A stretch of 64,000 bases of DNA from contig JAWARJ010000001.1 in NCBI GenBank assembly GCA_038893495.1, positions 1,105,824 through 1,169,823 of the forward strand. The letters run 5' to 3'. Of the stretch, positions 35,335 to 41,645 are shown in pieces. The translations under genes and the position numbers were made by a program. Numbering within the stretch: position 1 is the stretch's first letter; each line of letters begins with the position of its first letter. The stretch is from Thermoproteus sp. (GTDB taxonomy: Archaea; Thermoproteota; Thermoprotei; Thermoproteales; Thermoproteaceae). The notes under the pieces were generated by a model, which was not told the DNA's origin, did not search any database, and was given only the letters and a program-made list of their open reading frames with translations.

Positions 35335-35351
35335 AGACCATAATATTGCCG

Positions 35352-35444
35352 GCCGCCGTAGCTAAGCCCGGTATAGCGGCGGTTCCAAAGGAGCCGATGC
35401 TGCAGACCCGTAGGTCCCGGGTTCAAATCCCGGCGGCGGCTCCA
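35352..35444 (+). tRNA. tRNA-Cys(GCA) with a 16-nt non-canonical intron and encoded CCA
   Basis: Acceptor GCCGCCG pairs with CGGCGGC; D-stem GCTA/TAGC; T-arm CCGGG-TTCAAAT-CCCGG; variable loop AGGTC; U73, then CCA. The canonical Cys loop CTGCAGA (35400-35406, anticodon GCA at 35402-35404) follows only after removing 35383-35398. Removal joins positions 30 and 31 and gives a perfect anticodon stem GCGGG/CCCGT. The precursor folds as a bulge-helix-bulge: central helix CGGC (35377-35380) with GCCG (35393-35396), bulges GGT and ATG, inner helix TCC/GGA. Cleavage in the bulges by tRNA endonuclease gives exactly this intron. Confidence 0.93.
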
Positions 35445-35452
35445 CGTGAGCC

Positions 35453-35875
35453 CTACTGGCAGAGGCCTACTTCCTCTACGTCCCTGAAGTCTTCGTCTTT
35501 CGTCAATATGCCGTAGCCGAGCCTTAGCGCCGTAGCGGCTATCAACGCGTCGTTGGGCAAGAGGCCATATTTAGCCATGATGCGCTTCGCACGCTCTACG
35601 TCCTCCGCCTTGTGCTCCACTATGCCCAAATAGGATGCGAGTTTATTCAACACTTCGATTCTCCTCCAGGCAAGCGGTATTTTGCCTTGTTCGAAGGCCC
35701 TTTTGGCCTGATAGAAGTCCGTATAGCCTTGTTCCCTCGCGGAGACTCTAATCAGGATATATATGGCCTCCTCTAAGGCCACTAGGGGGACCTCGACCTC
35801 AAACCTCTTTATGCTTGATAGATCTCTTGAGAGAATCGCGTCGACGAGCACCGACGTGTCAGTCAAACATCTCAT
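35453..35875 (-). CDS. vapC: PIN-domain ribonuclease toxin VapC
   Basis: A 140-residue PIN domain. Acidic residues fit the family: TDTSVLVDAI at the N-terminus, the glutamate in ALEEAIYIL, and LLPNDALIAATAL with ILTKDEDF near the end. VapC toxins cut tRNA or rRNA. The start overlaps the end of vapB by 17 bp. It ends 9 bp from the convergent tRNA-Cys. Confidence 0.9.
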   Translation of the reverse strand: MRCLTDTSVLVDAILSRDLSSIKRFEVEVPLVALEEAIYILIRVSAREQGYTDFYQAKRAFEQGKIPLAWRRIEVLNKLASYLGIVEHKAEDVERAKRIMAKYGLLPNDALIAATALRLGYGILTKDEDFRDVEEVGLCQ

Positions 35876-36095
35876 ATACGTATTTCTTCAGCTCTTTCCA
35901 GTCGAATTTGGCTCCGGGTAGCGATTTGAGCTCTTGTTCTATCTCCTCTAGCGGATCTACTTTCTTCACCTTAATGACTCCCTCTTTCTCGTCGTACCAT
36001 ACCCTCACCAAATCGCCCTCCCTAATCCCCACGGCCTTCCTTATGGATGCCGGTATGACCATTTGGTAATTCCTGGTGATCCTCACCGTCTCCAC
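35859..36095 (-). CDS. vapB: AbrB-type antitoxin VapB
   Basis: A 78-residue protein. Residues 1-47 form a SpoVT/AbrB swapped-hairpin DNA-binding domain (ITRNYQMVIPASIRKAVGIREGD); the C-terminal acidic-hydrophobic tail wraps VapC in this family. GTG start at 36095; a TATA-like tttatattatag lies about 26 bp upstream. The pair is expected to autorepress. Confidence 0.9.
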   Translation of the reverse strand: METVRITRNYQMVIPASIRKAVGIREGDLVRVWYDEKEGVIKVKKVDPLEEIEQELKSLPGAKFDWKELKKYVYEMFD

Positions 36096-36280
36096 AAGCT
36101 CTGCTATCTACTATAATATAAACTTTTCTATGAGGACTGCGCTGTCGGCGAACCGTAATATATAGACTATATATTAATATATATTAAGAATCTCTGAAAG
36201 GAATGTATTATATCACTTAGAAGAAATGGTATATTTTATAGGTGTAATAAGGTTTTTAAATACAGATCGCTATTCAACAC
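36096..36280. promoter_or_regulatory. AT-rich divergent intergenic region, vapB / CBS gene
   Basis: The region is about 70 percent A+T. It contains the vapB TATA box near its left end and, for the CBS gene, tttttaaata at about 36252-36261, 25 bp before the ATG at 36281. The middle includes a near-palindromic series of TATATATTAATATATATTAA (36168-36186) that could bind VapBC. No coding potential was found. Confidence 0.5.
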
Positions 36281-36694
36281 ATGAAGGCACTAGATCTAGC
36301 GAGGAAGGCGCCTTTGATAAGGCTCGGGGACAAGCTGGTCGATGCCGCCAAGGCGGTGTTAGAGGGCTGTGATTGCGTTGTTGTGGTCGATGGCGACGAC
36401 GTGGTCGGCGTGGTCGGTGAGGACGATATAGTTAGGGCCGTCGCGCGGGGCGCCACGGCCTACACGCCGCTGGCCGAGGTCTTGACGTCCCCTCCGCTTT
36501 TGGTGGAGGGCTTCGAGCCCTTGTGGAAGGTGGCTGAGGCGATGTTGGCGACCGGGCTTAGAGTAGCAGTGGTGACCGTCGGCGGCAGATTCGCCGGCGT
36601 GATATCGGCGGGCGACATAGCGGATGGAGAGGGCCAGTTGCGGGAGGCCTCTTCGTTCGCTGAGGCGGTCCTATCGGCGTCTCCCCCTGCATAA
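36281..36694 (+). CDS. Two-CBS-domain protein
   Basis: A 137-residue Bateman module: CBS1 ends GVVGEDDIVRAVARG, CBS2 ends GVISAGDIADGEGQ. It is distinct in sequence from the CBS protein at 166 but has the same architecture, so both probably sense adenine nucleotides for different partners. A clear TATA box lies 25 bp upstream. Confidence 0.82.
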   Translation: MKALDLARKAPLIRLGDKLVDAAKAVLEGCDCVVVVDGDDVVGVVGEDDIVRAVARGATAYTPLAEVLTSPPLLVEGFEPLWKVAEAMLATGLRVAVVTVGGRFAGVISAGDIADGEGQLREASSFAEAVLSASPPA

Positions 36695-36725
36695 TCCTTT
36701 AATTCTAGGCCCTTTTTCTCGCCTC

Positions 36726-36914
36726 ATGGTTAGAATAAGTTGGGACGTAATTGCGGCGTTCGTAATAGCGGTGTTGTTGGCGATAGCGTTTACGTGGATA
36801 GCCGAGGTCTCTCGGGACTTCGTCCTTTTGGCCTTAGCTTGGTTTGTGGTGTTGCTGGTGGCCGCCTTAGGCGCGCGCCAGACGCGAGGCGAAGAGGGCG
36901 GCGGGCCTACTTGA
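36726..36914 (+). CDS. Small two-helix membrane protein
   Basis: A 62-residue protein: two hydrophobic helices (about residues 8-27 and 31-49) and a short polar tail (GARQTRGEEGGGPT). ATG 36726 is preferred to upstream in-frame starts that would run back into the CBS gene. A TATA-like ctttaattc occurs about 29 bp upstream. The end overlaps the convergent YbaK gene by 8 bp. Confidence 0.6.
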   Translation: MVRISWDVIAAFVIAVLLAIAFTWIAEVSRDFVLLALAWFVVLLVAALGARQTRGEEGGGPT

Positions 36915-37356
36915 AGGCCTCTAGGAACGAGGGCCTCAAGGCGTTTATTAAGTCCGACACTTTGACTCGCGCCAGCCTGTTGGTCGCGCCGCCCCCAATA
37001 AGGACGTATTGGTACTGGAGTATGCCTGGGTCCGCCACGGCCTTCAGTCTCATGGCCCTTTCGCTTAGAGGAGTGACCGCGCCCGGCTCTACGCCGAGGA
37101 CCTCCCTCACCTCTTTGGCCTTGGCCATGACTACGGCGACGCCCAAGGCCCTCGAGAGCGCGTCCAAGTCCACCCTCACGGACCCTCTTGCCAGCACTAA
37201 TAGGTATTCGCCGCCAGCTCTAACCAAAAGGGTCTTCACTATGGAGTCGGGCGGGGCTCCGCTGGCTCTGGCCGCCTTCTCTACAGTCTCGACGCCCTCC
37301 TCAAATTCTAATATCTCAACGTCTACGCCGGCCAGTTTGTCCCTATAGGACTTCAT
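36907..37356 (-). CDS. YbaK/ProX-like aminoacyl-tRNA deacylase
   Basis: A 149-residue YbaK-domain protein: VETVEKAARASGAPPDSIVKTLLVRAG with the conserved lysine in IVKTL, then VDLDALSRALG, and GAVTPLS and IGGGATNRLARVKVSDLI. Such trans-editing enzymes clear mischarged tRNA-Pro or others. It overlaps the glmS-like stop by 4 bp, so it is on the same transcript; no pathway link is evident. Confidence 0.88.
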   Translation of the reverse strand: MKSYRDKLAGVDVEILEFEEGVETVEKAARASGAPPDSIVKTLLVRAGGEYLLVLARGSVRVDLDALSRALGVAVVMAKAKEVREVLGVEPGAVTPLSERAMRLKAVADPGILQYQYVLIGGGATNRLARVKVSDLINALRPSFLEAFK

Positions 37357-39095
37357 ATAGTCACTGTCTTGACCAGTCCGGGCGGGGCGTCTACAGGCAC
37401 TCCTCGATTGACTCCAGCCCTATACGCCAGCAGTTGTAGCGATACAGCATAGGATATAGGCGCCAGCTCCCTCGTCGTATAGACTACAGGCATTTCGCAC
37501 TCGGGGCCTACGGCCAACACCTCGGCCCCCCTCTCCATAGAGGTTTTGAGCACTTTGTTGTATAAATCAATTGCCGTCTTGTCGACAGGTTTCAAAATTA
37601 CGGTCAACACGCCCCTCGATGCTAAGGCTAAAGGTCCGTGTAGCAATTCGCCTAGTTGTAAACCCTCTGCGTGTATCAACGCGGCCTCTTTTAACTTCAG
37701 CGCGCCCTCTAGCGCTACTGGGAATACTATCCCGCTACCGGCAACGTACATCGAGTCTCTGGCCGCCAATTTTCGGGACAGCTCATCGGCCCTTTCGTCG
37801 AGCCTACGCATAGAGTCTTTAAGTCTCGCCGCCAGCAGCTCGATCTCCTCGTAGAGAGTCCCTATGTCGTCCTGTTTTTTCTTACCGGTATGGAGCCCGA
37901 CGTAATAGGACAATATGAGTAATGTCGCCAATGTTGATGTGAAGGTCTTGGTAGCCGGAACCGCCATTTCGGGGCCCGCCGTTATGGGCAGATACACGTT
38001 GGACTCTACGGCGAGCCTAGAGCTCACAGAGTTGGTGACTCCTATTATCACAGCGCCGCGTCTTTTTGCGCTCCTAATGCTTTTAATCACGTCGGATGTC
38101 TCGCCGCTCTGACTTATGGCCACCACAACAGTGCCAGTGCCGACGTTCTCCAAGGCGTAGTACGGAAACTCGGCGGCGCTCACCACGCCCACCTCTACGC
38201 CCACCTCCGCGAAGTAGTAAGAGGCTACCATTCCTGCGTGGAGACTAGTGCCGTTACCTATAACATAGACATTTCTAGCTCCTTGTATTATCATAGAGGC
38301 AAGTCTCAAGTATTTTTCCATTAAGGCGGCCTTAGTCCTAATTAGCGCATCTGGCACTTCATAGATTTCTTTCAACATGAAGTGAGGAAAGCCGGCTTTA
38401 TCGGCGTATAGTAGCTCTTTGACTCTCTTCCTCTCTAGGAGGACCGGCGGGCCGCTCTCTATGCTATAAACATCGAAGCCGCCAGGTTTGAGCTCCACGT
38501 AGGCCCCCTCGGGGACTATGTACGCCTCCTCGGCAAATCCGTAGAGGCTCGCTATATCGCTAGAGATATAAGAACAGTCTCCGGAGGTTGCCACTACGAG
38601 CGGCTGGCCCCACTGGACTGCAAGAAGTCGGCCGTCGGCGGTCAGAACGGCGAAGGAAAACGTGCCTTTAAGCCTCTGGGCGACTTCAGTCGGTTGCATC
38701 TCTTCCAATAGGTGGACGACAACCTCGGCGTCTGTCGTCGAGACGAATTTATGTCCTCGTGCGGAGAGTTCATCCCTAATGGCTTCGTAGTCGTCAATAA
38801 TTCCGTCAAGGACCAACGCGATATGTTTTCTACAATCCAGTAGTGGGTGAGTGTTCTCATATGTAATTCTGCCGCGCGACGCGTATCGAGTATGTCCCAA
38901 CGCCACATGGGCGAATTCGTCGGGGACTTCGAGCTGATCTATATGTACAGGCTTTTTTACTACGTGGAGCGCCCCGCCGCTTATATATGCGATGCCGCTA
39001 CCGTCGTAGCCCCTATATACCAGCCTCCTCAGGCCTATCTGTAGGTCTTTTAGGCTCCTCGGCTCTCTACAGTAAAACCCGAAGATGCCGCCCAC
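37353..39095 (-). CDS. glmS: GlmS-type sugar-phosphate aminotransferase lacking the catalytic cysteine
   Basis: A 580-residue protein with an N-terminal GATase II-like domain (about 1-215) and two SIS domains (IGNGTSLHAGMVASYYF, SQSGETSDVIKS, TKTFTSTLA, and near the end HAEGLQLGELLHGPLAL). It starts GTG and reads MGGIFGF, so Cys2, the amidotransferase nucleophile, is absent. The oxyanion asparagine is also changed (LVLDGIID instead of NGIIEN), while DAEV is kept. The SIS isomerase looks intact, so it may use free ammonia or only isomerise. An out-of-frame ATG two bases upstream would give MC if one base were added. Confidence 0.85.
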   Translation of the reverse strand: MGGIFGFYCREPRSLKDLQIGLRRLVYRGYDGSGIAYISGGALHVVKKPVHIDQLEVPDEFAHVALGHTRYASRGRITYENTHPLLDCRKHIALVLDGIIDDYEAIRDELSARGHKFVSTTDAEVVVHLLEEMQPTEVAQRLKGTFSFAVLTADGRLLAVQWGQPLVVATSGDCSYISSDIASLYGFAEEAYIVPEGAYVELKPGGFDVYSIESGPPVLLERKRVKELLYADKAGFPHFMLKEIYEVPDALIRTKAALMEKYLRLASMIIQGARNVYVIGNGTSLHAGMVASYYFAEVGVEVGVVSAAEFPYYALENVGTGTVVVAISQSGETSDVIKSIRSAKRRGAVIIGVTNSVSSRLAVESNVYLPITAGPEMAVPATKTFTSTLATLLILSYYVGLHTGKKKQDDIGTLYEEIELLAARLKDSMRRLDERADELSRKLAARDSMYVAGSGIVFPVALEGALKLKEAALIHAEGLQLGELLHGPLALASRGVLTVILKPVDKTAIDLYNKVLKTSMERGAEVLAVGPECEMPVVYTTRELAPISYAVSLQLLAYRAGVNRGVPVDAPPGLVKTVTI

Positions 39096-39115
39096 ATGTT
39101 TAGAACAAAAAAGGC

Positions 39116-39126
39116 ATTAATATTAT
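39116..39126. promoter_or_regulatory. Palindromic TATA box shared by glmS and tatD
   Basis: ATTAATATTAT contains the perfect palindrome TAATATTA (39118-39125) in a 46-bp gap. The centre is 26 bp from the glmS-like GTG at 39095 and 21 bp from the tatD ATG at 39142. A symmetrical TATA box can in principle be read in both directions. No second TATA element is present in the gap. Confidence 0.55.
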
Positions 39127-39141
39127 GGAGTCAAGCAGTAC

Positions 39142-39855
39142 ATGTTAGCGGACTGCCACTGCCACTGCCACGAGTTTAAAGAGGAAGAACTAGCCTCTTT
39201 TACTGAAATAAAGCTCGTCGCTGTGTCCGATGACGTGGAGAGCTCCAAGAAGACGTTAGAATTAGCCAAGAGGTTCGGAGTGACGCCCTGTTTGGGGATA
39301 CACCCCTGGAACGTAGGGAAGGCCAGACCGGAAGACCTCTCAGAGGCGTTGAGGCTAATAGAGAAGAACGAAGTCCCCTGCGTGGGGGAGGTCGGTCTCG
39401 ACAAGAAGTTCGTCCCCGAGACCTACGAAAAACAGAGGGAGTTCTTCTCGGAGTTCCTAAAGGTGGCTAGGGAGTACGACCTAGTTGTCAACGTCCACGC
39501 GCCCGACGCGTGGGCGGACGTCGTAGAGGCCTTGAGGAGGGCCGACGTGGATAGGGCTGTGATCCATTGGTACACAGGCCCCCTCCAGCTCCTCGAACAA
39601 ATAGAGCAGTACGGCTACTACATCTCCATAAACCCCGCCATTAAGATACAAAAGAAGCATAAAGATGTGGCGGAGGCCGTGAAGCCCGACATGGTGGTCC
39701 TAGAGAGCGACGGCCCCTACGAGTATAGAGGCTTAAGGCTGGCGCCGCCTATGGTCAAGGAGACCATCAGCGTGCTGGCCGAGATATGGCGCATGTCCCC
39801 CCAGGACGTCGAGGAGAAGCTATACCTCAACGCGTCCCGGCTGTTCAGGTTCTAG
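39142..39855 (+). CDS. tatD: TatD-family metal-dependent hydrolase
   Basis: A 237-residue TIM-barrel hydrolase: N-terminal DCHCHCH (HxH metal motif with two cysteines), LGIHPW, GEVGLD, VNVHAPDA, VIHWYTG and VLESDGPY near the end. TatD proteins are DNases or phosphoesterases. It begins close to the shared promoter and precedes the PP1-like gene by 23 bp, making a probable two-gene unit. Confidence 0.9.
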   Translation: MLADCHCHCHEFKEEELASFTEIKLVAVSDDVESSKKTLELAKRFGVTPCLGIHPWNVGKARPEDLSEALRLIEKNEVPCVGEVGLDKKFVPETYEKQREFFSEFLKVAREYDLVVNVHAPDAWADVVEALRRADVDRAVIHWYTGPLQLLEQIEQYGYYISINPAIKIQKKHKDVAEAVKPDMVVLESDGPYEYRGLRLAPPMVKETISVLAEIWRMSPQDVEEKLYLNASRLFRF

Positions 39856-39878
39856 AAACCGTAATATTTAGGACTCGA

Positions 39879-40721
39879 ATGGTGGATGTGGATCTAAGCG
39901 GCTTGTTTAGAGAGGCGGCGCAGAAATTCGCAGAGGGGGGACTGGTGTTAGAGGTATCCGAGAAGGAGCTCGTAATAGTGGGCGACCTCCACGGCGATAT
40001 GGACACTCTAGACGTCATATTGGAGAAGTGGGGAGACAAAAAGGTGCTCTTCCTGGGCGACTACGTGGATAGGGGGAAGCACGGCCTCGAGGTGTTGACC
40101 ACAGTGGTCCAGCTCTTCCTAGAGGGGAGGGCCTACGTCCTTAGGGGCAACCACGAGTCGCCCCTAATGAACGAGGATGGGGGCTTCATCGACGAGCTGT
40201 GTATCTTAAAGAAGGTGCAGAACTGTGTGGACCTATATAGGGATATAGAGTATATGTACACAAAAATGCCTATTGCCGCAAAGCTCAACGGCGCCGTCTT
40301 GGCGGTACACGGCGGGATACCGCTGAAGGAGCCCTCTATGGAGCCCGCCTCTCTCGACGAGTTGAGAAAGGTGGAGGGCGATTTGTTGTTGCCGGGGGAG
40401 CCCCTCGTATATCAGGCGCTTTGGAACGACCCCTGCGAATGCGAGACCTATATGCCCAGCCCCCGCGGGCCGGGCATATGGCTCTTCGGGAGGGTCCCCA
40501 CCGAGAGGTTCCTCCAAAGGGAGGGCCTCAAGGCGGTCGTGAGAGGCCACCTCTACGCCGCCTCCGGCTATATGAGACACCACGGCGCGGTCCACACAAT
40601 ATTTTCAAGCAAGGCGGGGCCCTACAGATCTGTGAAGCCCAAAGTGGGCCTCCTCTCGGGGCGTACGTTAGCAATCTACGACGTATATTCCGGCGATCAA
40701 GTCGGCGAGTTCGAACTATAG
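39879..40721 (+). CDS. PP1-type serine/threonine protein phosphatase
   Basis: About 280 residues of the PPP family: GDLHGD (GDxHG), GDYVDRGKHG (GDxVDRG) and RGNHES (RGNHE), then the later HGGIP and histidines in VVRGHLYAASG. The two-metal site is complete. Archaeal PP1-arch enzymes dephosphorylate Ser/Thr proteins. ATG 39879 is used; the frame extends into tatD from 39786 without support. The stop is at 40719-40721. Confidence 0.9.
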   Translation: MVDVDLSGLFREAAQKFAEGGLVLEVSEKELVIVGDLHGDMDTLDVILEKWGDKKVLFLGDYVDRGKHGLEVLTTVVQLFLEGRAYVLRGNHESPLMNEDGGFIDELCILKKVQNCVDLYRDIEYMYTKMPIAAKLNGAVLAVHGGIPLKEPSMEPASLDELRKVEGDLLLPGEPLVYQALWNDPCECETYMPSPRGPGIWLFGRVPTERFLQREGLKAVVRGHLYAASGYMRHHGAVHTIFSSKAGPYRSVKPKVGLLSGRTLAIYDVYSGDQVGEFEL

Positions 40722-41205
40722 GCCGAGACGCCCTCACGGGCCTTGGCACAACCCGCCACATCTCTGGGGCCCATTATGGCGCCAATCCGCCGACCGTCTA
40801 GGCTGAATAATTTGAAACATCTTTTTTACTTTCATAAAGATTAAGTTCATATTAATATTAGCGTCAGTTATTTGCCATTCTTCCTACAAGTATCTGTCAG
40901 GCCTTCGGCAGACAGATCCTCGGTACTCGACTACAACGTCTCGTCCTCGGTGTTGTTGAAGTTCGACCCGGTGACTCCGGCCGTAAACAAAATACATGGG
41001 CCTTAAGGCCACTAGATACGCCTTCTTCGTAGCGCAAATAACTTTCCCTATCTAATGCTGAGTTTTCAATTAGCTGGCCTGCCCCCAGATGGGTGGTTAA
41101 GGCATTGGGGCGACCGGTTCGAGGCGACGTATTTCAACTGGGCGCGATACATAATCTTCTGTATCACTACTTCATTTTCTCTATATCTAACTAAAACGGT
41201 AGGCG
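40722..41205. other. Non-coding region with degenerate coding-like stretches
   Basis: About 480 bp between the PP1-like gene and the SRP RNA hold no complete gene. Coding-like relics are visible. From 40872 to 41006 a short frame (TTG start) reads DRSSVLDYNVSSSVLLKFDP. From 41055 to 41246 a 63-codon ATG frame reads LPPDGWLRHWGDRF then hydrophobic residues. The last part of the second frame enters the RNA gene, so it is probably not functional. Remnants of an inactivated gene are a reasonable explanation. No repeats were found. Confidence 0.35.
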
Positions 41206-41219
41206 TGACGTCGGCCTCC

Positions 41220-41527
41220 CGGACCTCCCCTGGTTCGCCGCCTTAGCCGACGCCGCCAAGCCCTACGGCTTGGGGACGCCGGCTCGACAGGCCCCGAGGG
41301 TCGGAGCTTCATCGCCTCCCGGCTTGCCGCGCGGGGGCTACGACCAGCCCAGGCGGGGGTTTCGGGCCCCCCAGACCTAGGGCTCCTCTCGGAGGGACGG
41401 GCGGCGCCCGTCCGGCCCGCTCCGACCCCCCACCGACCAGCCGCGCCTACCCGTGCGGCCCGCCGGAAGGTACATCCGCCCCGAGGCCCCTCGAACGCGC
41501 TGTCGGGCGGCTTAAGGGTGCTCCTTC
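41220..41527 (-). ncRNA. Circularly permuted SRP (7S) RNA
   Basis: A GC-rich 308-nt RNA on the minus strand. Joining its two ends, ...GGUCCG (ending at 41220) and GAAGGAGCA... (starting at 41527), recreates the universal helix 8 apex AGGUCCGGAAGGAGCA, which is absent from linear sequence. The flanks pair GGUC with GACC (41222-41225 and 41530-41533) between bulges CGG and CCG, a bulge-helix-bulge-like site whose cleavage gives exactly these ends. Helix 8 stems GGCGGC/GCCGCC and AGGG/CCCU, and helix 6 hairpin CCAAGCC-GUAG-GGCUUGG (41256-41273) with a GNAR loop, are present. Same design as T. tenax. Confidence 0.9.
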
Positions 41528-41563
41528 GGGGTCGGCCTCTCGGGCCTAAAAGATACCCCTATC

Positions 41564-41576
41564 AGTTTATTAAACT
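41564..41576. promoter_or_regulatory. Palindromic TATA box driving SRP RNA and C/D sRNA in opposite directions
   Basis: AGTTTATTAAACT is a perfect palindrome around 41570. About 25 bp to the left, the GC-rich SRP precursor begins (near 41546, minus strand); about 25 bp to the right, the C/D box RNA begins (near 41592, plus strand). On the minus side a purine-rich GGAAAT that could act as BRE lies just upstream of the box. No other TATA element occurs in the gap. Confidence 0.65.
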
Positions 41577-41591
41577 AATTTCCCCTTATTG

Positions 41592-41645
41592 GGAGTGATG
41601 AATTCCGATATGAAGAGAGGTGAATTGGCCGTCCCAGACTGATCA
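41592..41645 (+). ncRNA. Candidate C/D box guide sRNA
   Basis: Box C GTGATGA (41595-41601) and box D CTGA (41639-41642) are separated by 37 nt, the usual archaeal spacing for two guides. A weak internal C' (GGTGAAT, 41619-41625) and a degenerate D' (ATGA near 41610) are present. The second guide, ending directly before box D, is about TTGGCCGTCCCAGA, suggesting a target containing the complement. A T-run (CTTTTT, 41647-41652) follows and the palindromic TATA box lies 25 bp upstream. The 3' end overlaps the stop of ppdK on the other strand. Confidence 0.6.

Noticed and set aside
35352-35444. Class II tRNA (Leu or Ser) because of the 90-nt length and a GACC-CGTA-GGTC hairpin
   Set aside because: No valid anticodon loop with U33 results. 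The Cys loop, U73 and a perfect bulge-helix-bulge argue for an intron.
36168-36186. TATATA tract as a tandem repeat element
   Set aside because: It is short and typical of AT-rich promoters here; kept only as a possible VapBC operator.
36740-37348. 202-residue plus-strand gene opposite YbaK
   Set aside because: It is antisense to the recognised YbaK gene and has serine/threonine-rich shadow composition.
41055-41246. 63-residue plus-strand gene
   Set aside because: Its end runs into the SRP RNA, there is no promoter spacing support and composition changes along the frame.
41200-41550. RNase P RNA or linear SRP RNA
   Set aside because: RNase P signature boxes (GGAAAGUC-like, ACAGAA-like) are not found, and a linear SRP fold would leave helix 8 halves at opposite ends. 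The permuted reading accounts for both ends.
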